Under the pieces are notes generated by a model that saw nothing but the letters and a program-made list of their open reading frames with translations, ran no database searches and was not told where the DNA came from. Below are positions 7,661 through 15,837 of a DNA stretch of 40,643 bases, one piece after another (within the stretch, counting starts at the first letter, position 1; each line of letters begins with the position of its first letter). The position numbers and the translations under genes are program-made. The stretch comes from Lentimicrobiaceae bacterium (lineage in GTDB: Bacteria; Bacteroidota; Bacteroidia; Bacteroidales; F082), in assembly GCA_015061335.1 (NCBI GenBank), contig SUWT01000012.1, positions 1 to 40,643 on the forward strand, in the 5' to 3' direction.

Positions 7661-9742
7661 TCAGTATGTTCCAAACATCTTCCTTAGGATCCACTCGATT
7701 GAAATGAGCGATAAAATTATAAAAAATATTGATTTCAAATTGATCAGATCCTTGTAATTATTTTCTTCTCTTGTAATGGAACATATCCTTTCATCATTCT
7801 TCAATGTTTCTAAAAGCTGATCTAACTCATTGATATTATAGTTCTTTGCCTTGGTGAGACTTGCTAGCGCCTGCATTCTTGATGCGTTAGCTATTAAATC
7901 TTGAGCTTCGGCACCTACACTGACAACAGAAAACGTGCCATTCTCCATATATTTTTTACCACCATATTCTGCTTGAGCTGTAAATGTATAAATGCCCTTA
8001 GGTAATGTGTTGATATTCAATTTATATGACTTGTCATTTTTTGAAAAAGCATATTCATAAATAGCCTTATTATGTTTGTTGATGATGCGTATGTGCAAGT
8101 CGGGATCCGTAATTAATTCCTGACTTGGATTTTTAAGATCAGCAGTGAAAATGATGTCTTCAGTGTTTAAATAATTATCTTTATGATTGATAATCAATTC
8201 TTTATCCTTTTCTGTGAGAAGATATTTGACAGATTTGCTGAAAAGTTCTTCAAAATTATGGCAGTTTTCATTATTGTAATAATCATAGAGTTTCCATCTC
8301 CATATGCCCGTACCTAACAGAAAAGCTACCTTTCTACCATCAGTATCATTGCTAAAACTCATCATAGGATTCTGTGTCATTACGTTTGAAATATTCATCA
8401 ATAAAAGAATATCATGATTTGTTTTAAACGAATAATTTATATGAGGAACCGACAGTGGAGGTAAATTGTTGATTGATTTAATCAATTCGTCTTCAATACT
8501 ATATAAACCAAATGTCTGGCTATGATAGGGCTTTACGTCGAGTATGCTGTTAACTGTTCCTCGCTCGATGCTGATACTGTTTTGCAGACTGTTGAAAGCT
8601 TCTAAATCAGTGTGTTCTCCAATAATAAAGAATAAGGGAGTTTCTTTATTGTTAGCTACTTCTTGCTTTAATTGGTCTAATCTATTCATCCCCTTATAAG
8701 GAATCTGGTGCATGAAGATTATATCATAATCGCTGAAATCAGGAATCTCGCCATTGTCAAAGAACATCTCTGTCTCGAAATGATTTCCCAATGCGTTTTT
8801 TAGACTGCCTAGATCCGGGTGAGGAGATTTTGCGTAAAATAAAACTTTGTATTGCTTGTCAATAACCTCAATAAAGAAACTTTTTTTGTTATTTTGCGTA
8901 ACTTGTTCGTTTCTTATCGTATCAATCAGAATGTCAATTTGTTTAACACCTTCCTCCCCAGAGTTTATATTAAAATCAAAAGTATGTGAAAAACGATTTG
9001 AGTTTACAGGAATATTAAGTTCTTCAATAATCTCATTGTTTACTAAAACCTTGATATTCATACTCTTGTTACGACAATTATGTGCATTTGCAATTATTCT
9101 CAATGGAAAAATTGTGTTTGTCGGACTGGTTTTGTTGTATTGTACGTCTTTGACATAGAAATCAGGATGATTTGTGGTATCTCCAAGAGTGACGGTATAA
9201 ATAGGGAAAGGGTATGATTCAATATTTTGTTCTGGTGAATAAGATTTGTTGATGATGCCGTCAGATAAAAGTACTACTGCACCTACATTCTTTTTGTAAT
9301 AAATTTTTCTTAAATCATTTAATGTTGTATATAAGTCGGTGTAATAATCCTGGTAATCAATATGTTGAAAATCTTTCAGTTCTTTGCCAAATAAATATTT
9401 GTCAACATTATAATAATCGTCCAGTTTATTGATTAAGGAGTCGAGAATATGAGGATATTCATTTTTGTAAAAAGATGAATCTTTTGTGAGAATCAATGAT
9501 TTGGAGTTATCTTGTGCGATAATAATGCTTGCAGCTTCAATCTTAGTGCTTTTTTGTTTGATATATGGATTGAAAAAAAGTATAGCGACTAATGCTACTG
9601 CAATGGTTCTCAGCAGAAAAAGTAGTATGGAAAGAGTTTTATTGTAGTGCTGACTTTTGTTGGATAAATATAAAAGTGACGCAAAACAAATTCCTAATAA
9701 AATCGCAATAAGATATATCCACATATCAATGTAATCTGACAT
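7661..9742 (-). CDS. VWA-like membrane protein
   Basis: A 693-residue membrane protein of a type widespread in Bacteroidota, related to BatA-like VWA proteins. Two N-terminal transmembrane helices (about residues 8-26 and 37-57) are followed by a VWA-like fold. That fold shows a DxSxS metal site, DNSKS at residues 78-82, and a VVLLSDG strand. Beta-sandwich regions follow, then a domain like a glutamine amidotransferase fold (residues about 320-450), and a last transmembrane helix near 670-690. Likely faces the periplasm and binds partners through the metal site; function is unknown. The -7 element at 9757-9750 is only seven bases before this start, so ATG 9724 (MWIYL) is an alternative. Confidence 0.78.
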   Translation of the reverse strand: MSDYIDMWIYLIAILLGICFASLLYLSNKSQHYNKTLSILLFLLRTIAVALVAILFFNPYIKQKSTKIEAASIIIAQDNSKSLILTKDSSFYKNEYPHILDSLINKLDDYYNVDKYLFGKELKDFQHIDYQDYYTDLYTTLNDLRKIYYKKNVGAVVLLSDGIINKSYSPEQNIESYPFPIYTVTLGDTTNHPDFYVKDVQYNKTSPTNTIFPLRIIANAHNCRNKSMNIKVLVNNEIIEELNIPVNSNRFSHTFDFNINSGEEGVKQIDILIDTIRNEQVTQNNKKSFFIEVIDKQYKVLFYAKSPHPDLGSLKNALGNHFETEMFFDNGEIPDFSDYDIIFMHQIPYKGMNRLDQLKQEVANNKETPLFFIIGEHTDLEAFNSLQNSISIERGTVNSILDVKPYHSQTFGLYSIEDELIKSINNLPPLSVPHINYSFKTNHDILLLMNISNVMTQNPMMSFSNDTDGRKVAFLLGTGIWRWKLYDYYNNENCHNFEELFSKSVKYLLTEKDKELIINHKDNYLNTEDIIFTADLKNPSQELITDPDLHIRIINKHNKAIYEYAFSKNDKSYKLNINTLPKGIYTFTAQAEYGGKKYMENGTFSVVSVGAEAQDLIANASRMQALASLTKAKNYNINELDQLLETLKNDERICSITREENNYKDLINLKSIFFIILSLISIEWILRKMFGTY

Positions 9743-9749
9743 AAAAATG

Positions 9750-9757
9750 CAAAAATA
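9750..9757 (-). promoter_or_regulatory. -7 element for the VWA gene
   Basis: The minus strand reads TATTTTTG followed by C, ending seven bases before the ATG at 9742. The transcript would be leaderless or nearly so. Confidence 0.5.
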
Positions 9758-9851
9758 ATAAAAATACTCATGCTTAATGTCTTGAGATAACTACAAATTA
9801 AAATGTTTTAAAAAAAAATTGTTTTTTTACCATTTGTATGCTCTAAAAAGC

Positions 9852-9859
9852 TAATTTTG
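9852..9859 (+). promoter_or_regulatory. -7 element for the Sua5/YrdC-family gene
   Basis: TAATTTTG, 17 bases upstream of the start codon. No -33 box at the right distance was seen. Confidence 0.4.
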
Positions 9860-9876
9860 TGTTTCAAAAATGAATT

Positions 9877-10449
9877 ATGATGAGAGAATTTGACGTGGAA
9901 ATTAACAAATGCTGCGATTTGTTGAAGCAAGGGAAGGTTATCTTATATCCTACAGATACTATTTGGGGAATAGGTTGTGATGCTACCAATGTGAAAGCCG
10001 TGGAAAAGATTTTTACGATTAAAGAAAGGGCAAAAGGGAAAGGACTGATAGTTCTGGTTGACAGCATTGAAATGTTAAAAGAATATGTGAAGAATTTTCC
10101 TTTGATAGCACCTGATATTATAAAAGCGGCTAAGAATCCGTTAAGTATAATCTATTCAGAATCAAAGGGATTAGCTAAAAATATTTCTCCAGACAATACT
10201 GTTTGTATAAGAGTTGTAGATAATGAATTTTGTAAGGCTTTGATAAATAAATTCGGACGTCCTATCACCTCAACATCAGCTAATCTCGCTGGAGATACAG
10301 CTCCATCAATTTTTGTGGAGATTACAGATTATATAAAATCGTCTGTAGATTATGTCGTCGATCTATATCACGATGTTTTAACAAAACCTAAAGCATCAAC
10401 AATCATAAGATTATACGAGGATAACAGATTTACCGTCATCAGACAATAA
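9877..10449 (+). CDS. tsaC: L-threonylcarbamoyladenylate synthase family (Sua5/YrdC/TsaC)
   Basis: Predicted to make threonylcarbamoyl-AMP from threonine, bicarbonate and ATP, for the t6A37 modification of tRNAs reading ANN codons. Family marks are visible: LYPTDTIWGIGCDA near residue 23, IFTIKERAKGKGLIVLV (the K-x-R nucleotide-binding motif) near 46, and ITSTSANLAGD near 130. At 190 residues it is the single-domain YrdC form without the Sua5 C-terminal domain. MMRE leaves a choice between 9877 and 9880. The S41 peptidase gene follows 43 bases later with no visible promoter, so the two may form one unit. Bacteroidota often carry more than one YrdC-type gene, so the exact paralog is uncertain. 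Confidence 0.9.
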   Translation: MMREFDVEINKCCDLLKQGKVILYPTDTIWGIGCDATNVKAVEKIFTIKERAKGKGLIVLVDSIEMLKEYVKNFPLIAPDIIKAAKNPLSIIYSESKGLAKNISPDNTVCIRVVDNEFCKALINKFGRPITSTSANLAGDTAPSIFVEITDYIKSSVDYVVDLYHDVLTKPKASTIIRLYEDNRFTVIRQ

Positions 10450-10492
10450 GATCGAACACTATTGAGTTATCGTTGTTAAACATAAAAAAAAT

Positions 10493-12106
10493 ATGAGATA
10501 CTTAAAATTTTTATTGTTATTTGTAGTTATTTGTTCTCAATTAATTACTAATGCTCAGGCTGTTAAGCAGGAGACCCAGATAAACCCTCAGACTACATTG
10601 CAGAAAATGTCGATGATGTATTATCTGATAGATAAATTTTATGTTGATACTGCAAATTTAGAGCAGCTTACAGAAGATGCTATTGTCGCTATTCTCAAGG
10701 AATTAGATCCTCATTCGGCGTATATTTCCAAGAAGGATGTCGAGAAGGCGAATGAGCCTTTGGTCGGCAGCTTTGAAGGTATAGGAGTGACTTTTCAATT
10801 GTTTCAGGATACTATCTTGGTGATTTCACCAGTTCCAGGAGGACCGTCTGATAAGGTCGGAATCATGGCAGGCGACAAAATCGTTAAGATTGATGGGGAA
10901 GATGCTGTTGGAAAAAAGATCAGCAATGAGTATGTTATGGAACATCTTAGGGGCAAGAAAGGAACTGTAGTCACGCTAGGCATCAAGAGAGGTAAGAGTA
11001 ATGAAATAATTGATTTTGAGGTTGTTAGAGACAAAATACCATTGAATAGTATTGATGCAGCATTTATGGTTGATAAAAATGTCGGCTATATTAAGTTGGA
11101 TCGTTTCGCGAAGACTTCAATGACGGAGTTTGAAGAGTCGCTGGAGAAATTGAAAAAACAAAAGATGAAGTCGTTGATACTTGATTTGAGAGGAAATAAC
11201 GGCGGTTATCTCAATATTGCGGTAGAGTTGAGTAATCAGTTTCTTAAGAAAGACCAGACAATAGTTTTTACAGAAGGATTAAAGAGTCCGAAACAGATTT
11301 TTAACACTGAAAAAAATGGAGATTTCACTGATGGTAAACTTGTTGTTTTGATTGATGAAGGCTCCGCCTCGGCAAGTGAGATAGTGTCGGGCGCGGTACA
11401 GGATTGGGACAGAGGCGTTTTGATAGGACGTAGGTCGTTTGGTAAAGGATTGGTACAGAGACCGTTCAATCTTCCTGACGGGTCTGTGGTGCGATTGACA
11501 ACAGCACGTTATTATACACCAACGGGAAGATGTATCCAACGTTCATACGATAAGGGCTCTGAAGATTATTACAATGAGATGACCAAGAGAATGAAACATG
11601 GAGAATATTATCATGCGGATAGTATTCATTTCCCTGATTCTTTGAAGTATTCTACCATGTTGAGCGGTCGTACGGTTTATGGAGGTGGAGGTATTATGCC
11701 AGATATCTTTATGCCTGTTGATACAACCTTCGGTACTAAATTGTATGTGGATCTCGTCAGAAAAGGAATTTTCAATCGTTTTACAGTTGATTATGTGATG
11801 GATCATAGGAAGGATCTTATTGAGAAATATCAGAATTTTGACAAATTTAACGAAGGTTTCTTTGTCAATGAAGATATAATGCAAGCATTTAGGAAATTGT
11901 CGGAGGAAGAAGGCATTGAGTGGAATGAAGAGCAATTCTTACGTTCAGAGTCGATGATAAGATTGCAAATCAAAGCACTTATTGCTCGTAATGAGTGGGA
12001 TATGGAAAAATATTATCAGGTTATAATGAAGCAAGATAAGATGATAGAAAAGGCGGTTGAAATATTGAACGACAATAATCAGTATAGGCAGTTGCTGGGA
12101 AGATGA
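10493..12106 (+). CDS. ctpA: S41 family C-terminal processing peptidase
   Basis: Secreted or periplasmic serine protease that trims C-termini (CtpA/Prc family). A signal peptide (MRYLKFLLLFVVICSQLITNAQA) precedes a short helical region, a PDZ domain at about residues 90-180 and the S41 core. The Ser/Lys catalytic machinery is present. S293 in GSASASE, D304 in QDWDRG and K318 in FGKGLVQ have spacings of 11 and 25 residues, matching the catalytic Ser, Asp and Lys of E. coli Prc. The C-terminal 140 residues are a helical extension. Length, 537, is normal for Bacteroidota. It lies just before the gingipain cluster but is separated by a terminator. Confidence 0.94.
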   Translation: MRYLKFLLLFVVICSQLITNAQAVKQETQINPQTTLQKMSMMYYLIDKFYVDTANLEQLTEDAIVAILKELDPHSAYISKKDVEKANEPLVGSFEGIGVTFQLFQDTILVISPVPGGPSDKVGIMAGDKIVKIDGEDAVGKKISNEYVMEHLRGKKGTVVTLGIKRGKSNEIIDFEVVRDKIPLNSIDAAFMVDKNVGYIKLDRFAKTSMTEFEESLEKLKKQKMKSLILDLRGNNGGYLNIAVELSNQFLKKDQTIVFTEGLKSPKQIFNTEKNGDFTDGKLVVLIDEGSASASEIVSGAVQDWDRGVLIGRRSFGKGLVQRPFNLPDGSVVRLTTARYYTPTGRCIQRSYDKGSEDYYNEMTKRMKHGEYYHADSIHFPDSLKYSTMLSGRTVYGGGGIMPDIFMPVDTTFGTKLYVDLVRKGIFNRFTVDYVMDHRKDLIEKYQNFDKFNEGFFVNEDIMQAFRKLSEEEGIEWNEEQFLRSESMIRLQIKALIARNEWDMEKYYQVIMKQDKMIEKAVEILNDNNQYRQLLGR

Positions 12107-12128
12107 AAGCATCCAAATAAATGATCTG

Positions 12129-12160
12129 AGAGAAAGTCTTATGGCTTTCTCTTTTTTTTT
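12129..12160 (+). terminator. Intrinsic terminator after ctpA
   Basis: An 8-base stem pairs AGAGAAAG with CTTTCTCT around an eight-base loop and runs into a long T tract. It closes the ctpA unit 22 bases after its stop. Confidence 0.88.
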
Positions 12161-12202
12161 GAAATTATTAGTATTAAGTAAGGATGGTGTAAGAAAAAAC
12201 AG

Positions 12203-12210
12203 TATATTTG
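12203..12210 (+). promoter_or_regulatory. -7 element for the Lys-gingipain-like gene
   Basis: TATATTTG, giving a leader of about 50 bases. The leader holds a small inverted repeat at 12216-12228 (TCGAA, TTT, TTCGA). No clear -33 box is visible. Confidence 0.5.
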
Positions 12211-12268
12211 TAGGCTCGAATTTTTCGATGAAAGAATATAATAAATAATCAAAATCTAACAAACAAAA

Positions 12269-15200
12269 ATGAAAAAGATGCAAAAGTCTATTTTTAGAAA
12301 GATTGCGCTAGCATGCATGGTGTTATTATTTGGAACACAAGTGTTTGCGCAAGGACGCATTGAACTTAATCCAAGTTCAAAAGGTGTACAGATTTCAGAA
12401 TCCAGTTTCAGTGGATTTAATTCTACATTCTCATTCAGCAGCTTAGAAAGTAATAATGTAATGACAGAAGCTGGTGAATTTTCTGTTATAACAATTGCAA
12501 AAACTGTTAATGGTGGTGAACTTGGCGGTCCTGCATTGCCAATCGCACGTGAACTTGTCGCTGTTCCATTTGGTGCAACACCTGTAGTAAAAGTCGTTAA
12601 CTATAGTACAACTGACTATAAACTCAGTGATTATGGTATCGGAAGAGTTTATCCTCAACAACCTTCATACAGCAAGGATACAAAATTTGAGGATATGGTT
12701 TTCCATTATAATGAAAAAGAATATCAAAGCAGAGCTTTTGCGACAGCTCCAGAAGTGTCATTCAAAGTCATGGGAACAATGCGTGGTGTACAACTCGGTG
12801 CATTACAAGTTGAACCAGTTAGTTATGATGCAGCAAGTAACACAATACGTGTATTTAACGATATTCAGTTAGAGGTTGTGTTTGAAAATGCTGATATAGC
12901 ACTTACAGAAGAGACTTTGATTAAAACTTATTCTCCATATTTCGATGTTATTTACAAACAATTATTCAATACTAGAGCTATAAACGATGTTTATGAGGAT
13001 CATCCTGATCTTTACAAAACACCTGTACAAATGCTTGTTATAGCAAATCGTATGTTTGAAGAAGTTATGCAACCATGGTTAGAATGGAAAACACAAAAAG
13101 GTTTCTATGTAACACTCAAATATACCGATGAACTTGGTAGCGGTACAGCTAACGATATTCAAGCTTTCATTCAAGAACAATATGCAGCTAATACTCCATC
13201 ATTCGTCATCATCTTCGGTGATGAAGATCAAGTAGCTCCAAGTAGAAACTCTGGTGTTGAGTCTGGTCGTGTAACAGACCTTTATTATGCAAGTGTTGAT
13301 GGTGATGAATATCCAGATATTTACCACAGCCGTATGGCATGTGAGACAGTAGATCAAATGGCAGCTCTCATCCACAAGATTTTACAACATGAACAATATA
13401 CAATGCCAGATCCATCATATCTTAGCAATGTATTGTTGATAGCAGGTGCTGACTGGAACTGGAATCCTATGGTAGGTCAACCTACAATTCAGTATGCATC
13501 AAACTATTACTACAATGCAGAACATGGCTTTGAGAATGTATATGAATATTTAGATAGCTATTCAGGATGTTATTCACATTTGGATACAGGTGTCGCTTTT
13601 GCGAACTATACAGCACACGGTAGCGAGACAAGCTGGGCAGATCCTAACTTCTCTGTATCAGATGTTAATAATTTGACAAATGTTGACAAATATTTCTGGG
13701 CAATGGGTAACTGCTGTAATGCAGCTGACTGGGGATATAACTCAACATGTTTTGGTGAAGCCATGATCCGCGGTGAAGAAAAAGGAGCATGGGGCTATAT
13801 TGGATCATGTCCTGTAACATATTGGTGGGAAGACTATTACTTTGGTGTTGGTGCTACAAGTGTAACAAACCAAATGCCAACAATGGAACAAACCACAATG
13901 GGTAACTACGACGCTCTTTGGATGGAAGATACATATAATGTATTGGCAGCTGTTCCATTTACAGGAAACTTGGCTGTAGCATACGCACATACAGAAGGCG
14001 GATATTCAACATCAGCATCTGTAAAATATTATTATGAAGCATATCACACATTAGGTGACGGTTCTGTTATGCCATATAGAGCACAACCAACAGACAATAA
14101 CGTCACACACCTCCCAACATTACCTATAGGTATTGCTAATTACACAGTGTCAGCAACTCCTGGTTCATACGTAGGTATTTCAAAAGACGGTGTTTTGTAT
14201 GGCGCAGGTATGATCGATGAAACAGGTACAACAGACATTATATTAGAACCTATTACATCAGGTGGTGACGTGACAATCGTTGTTACACATCCAAGTCACA
14301 TTCCATATATCACAACAGTACCAGCAGCAGCATTGGATGGTCCGTTCATCGCAGTTGATTCATATTCACCAGCAACAGCTCCTGTTGATGAAGAAGTATC
14401 ATTCTCAGTTGTATTCAAAAATGTTGGTACAGAAACAACATCAGGTACAACAACTGTTACATTAAGCAGCGAAAATCCTAATATCACAATCACAGATGCA
14501 GAAGCTTCATTCGATGCATTAGCAGCCGAAGCTGTTGTTGAATTAGCTGATGAGTTCTCATTTACTATTTCAGAAAATGCTGTTAATGGCGATGTTATCG
14601 TTGTAAATTGCGTAGCAACATGTGGTTCAGAGTCATGGGAAGGCAAGATGACAATTACCGTAGGTACTCCTATCCTTGAATTTGAAGGATTTTCATGGGC
14701 AGGCTCATATGAACCAGGTGAGACATACACAGTGGCAGTTTCATTCAAAAATAAAGGACGTTATATGGCAACAAATGCAGCTGTAGCTATTTCTTCAACA
14801 AGTCAATATCTCACATTTGCAGAAGAAACATTTGAAGTCGGTACAATAGATCCAAGTGGTATAGCAACAGCTTTATTTGATGTTATAGTATCATCATCAT
14901 GTCCTTCAACAGAAGTTCTAGATCTTACCTTCGACATTACAGCAGATAATGCAAATCCTGCTCAAGGTACAGGTGCAATGTCTAATACATGTAATGTAGT
15001 ATTCGATTTACATGACTCATACGGTGATGGCTGGAATGGCGCTAAGTTAATAGTATCATTCGATGATGGAACTGAAACTCAAAACCTTACAATTGGTAGT
15101 GGTGGCTCTTCAGCAAATTATGTTCTTACAATAAATGTAGGTACACATGTTACAGTTACTTTCGATAGTGGCTCTTATGACTCAGAATGTTCATTTACTA

Positions 15201-15787
15201 TAGCATACGAAGATGGTGCAACAATTTACCAAAGCCAAGGTATTCCTTCAGAAGGAGTAGTATGTGAATTTGACGTTAACTGTGCTGGAGGTGCAGCACT
15301 CGCTCCTGTTGAAAACTTAGAAGCTGATGCAGAACAACTTGGTCAAGTGACACTTTCATGGACAGCACCAGAAGGTTATGTTAACTTCTACGTATTACGT
15401 AACGGAGTCCAAATCGCTGAGACAACAGAAACAACATACGTTGACTCAGGTCTCGAATCAGGTACATATACATATTCTGTAATTGCTAACTATGAAGAAG
15501 GTCAATCAATTCCAAGAATTATTATCGTTGAAATGTTTGATAATGTTGGTGAAAATGCAGAAGTGATGTTTACAATCTATCCAAATCCTGCAAAAGATCA
15601 TATCAATATCTTAACAAATGCTTCAAAATACGAGTATCAAATCATAAATAGCATCGGTCAAGTTGTCTTGAGTGGTGTTTCAAATGGTAGCAATCAAGTG
15701 TCATTAAGCGACATAGAAAACGGTATGTATTTCTTGAAAGTCGTTTCTGATGGTCAAATCTCAATTAATAAGATCTTAGTTCAATAA
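12269..15787 (+). CDS. kgp: Lys-gingipain (Kgp)-like C25 cysteine protease with T9SS sorting domain
   Basis: Secreted cysteine protease predicted to cut after lysine. Order: signal peptide to about residue 28 (ends VFAQ), propeptide to about 236, C25 catalytic domain, Ig-like domain (ISKDGVLYG, about 570-650), two CARDB-like domains, a domain around HDSYGDGWNG (915-924), FnIII (1011-1087), type A sorting domain with YPNP at 1104-1107 and terminal KILVQ. Catalytic residues align with P. gingivalis Kgp: H450 in YTAHGSE, C483 in GNCC and D395 in GADWNWN. H450 to C483 is 33 residues, as in Kgp H444 to C477. T448 and D522 (WWEDYY) match the S1 residues T442 and D516 that bind lysine. Arg236 is the basic residue nearest the expected activation site. 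It probably shares a transcript with the next protease. Confidence 0.93.
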   Translation: MKKMQKSIFRKIALACMVLLFGTQVFAQGRIELNPSSKGVQISESSFSGFNSTFSFSSLESNNVMTEAGEFSVITIAKTVNGGELGGPALPIARELVAVPFGATPVVKVVNYSTTDYKLSDYGIGRVYPQQPSYSKDTKFEDMVFHYNEKEYQSRAFATAPEVSFKVMGTMRGVQLGALQVEPVSYDAASNTIRVFNDIQLEVVFENADIALTEETLIKTYSPYFDVIYKQLFNTRAINDVYEDHPDLYKTPVQMLVIANRMFEEVMQPWLEWKTQKGFYVTLKYTDELGSGTANDIQAFIQEQYAANTPSFVIIFGDEDQVAPSRNSGVESGRVTDLYYASVDGDEYPDIYHSRMACETVDQMAALIHKILQHEQYTMPDPSYLSNVLLIAGADWNWNPMVGQPTIQYASNYYYNAEHGFENVYEYLDSYSGCYSHLDTGVAFANYTAHGSETSWADPNFSVSDVNNLTNVDKYFWAMGNCCNAADWGYNSTCFGEAMIRGEEKGAWGYIGSCPVTYWWEDYYFGVGATSVTNQMPTMEQTTMGNYDALWMEDTYNVLAAVPFTGNLAVAYAHTEGGYSTSASVKYYYEAYHTLGDGSVMPYRAQPTDNNVTHLPTLPIGIANYTVSATPGSYVGISKDGVLYGAGMIDETGTTDIILEPITSGGDVTIVVTHPSHIPYITTVPAAALDGPFIAVDSYSPATAPVDEEVSFSVVFKNVGTETTSGTTTVTLSSENPNITITDAEASFDALAAEAVVELADEFSFTISENAVNGDVIVVNCVATCGSESWEGKMTITVGTPILEFEGFSWAGSYEPGETYTVAVSFKNKGRYMATNAAVAISSTSQYLTFAEETFEVGTIDPSGIATALFDVIVSSSCPSTEVLDLTFDITADNANPAQGTGAMSNTCNVVFDLHDSYGDGWNGAKLIVSFDDGTETQNLTIGSGGSSANYVLTINVGTHVTVTFDSGSYDSECSFTIAYEDGATIYQSQGIPSEGVVCEFDVNCAGGAALAPVENLEADAEQLGQVTLSWTAPEGYVNFYVLRNGVQIAETTETTYVDSGLESGTYTYSVIANYEEGQSIPRIIIVEMFDNVGENAEVMFTIYPNPAKDHINILTNASKYEYQIINSIGQVVLSGVSNGSNQVSLSDIENGMYFLKVVSDGQISINKILVQ

Positions 15788-15797
15788 TTATGGATAA

Positions 15798-15824
15798 AAA
15801 GGGCAGGTTTTATTCTTGCCCTTT
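15798..15824 (+). other. Stem-loop between the first two protease genes
   Basis: AAAGGGCA at 15798-15805 pairs with TGCCCTTT at 15817-15824 around an 11-base loop. There is no proper T tract after it and no TAnnTTTG element before the next gene. It may cause partial termination or protect an RNA end, rather than separate two units. Confidence 0.5.
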
Positions 15825-15837
15825 ATTAAATTTAAAT

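Noticed and set aside
15790-15837. Upstream start codon for Arg-type protease 1
   Set aside because: The 16 added residues contain no signal-peptide features and include the intergenic stem-loop. MMKKSLLV at 15838 is a normal signal peptide start.
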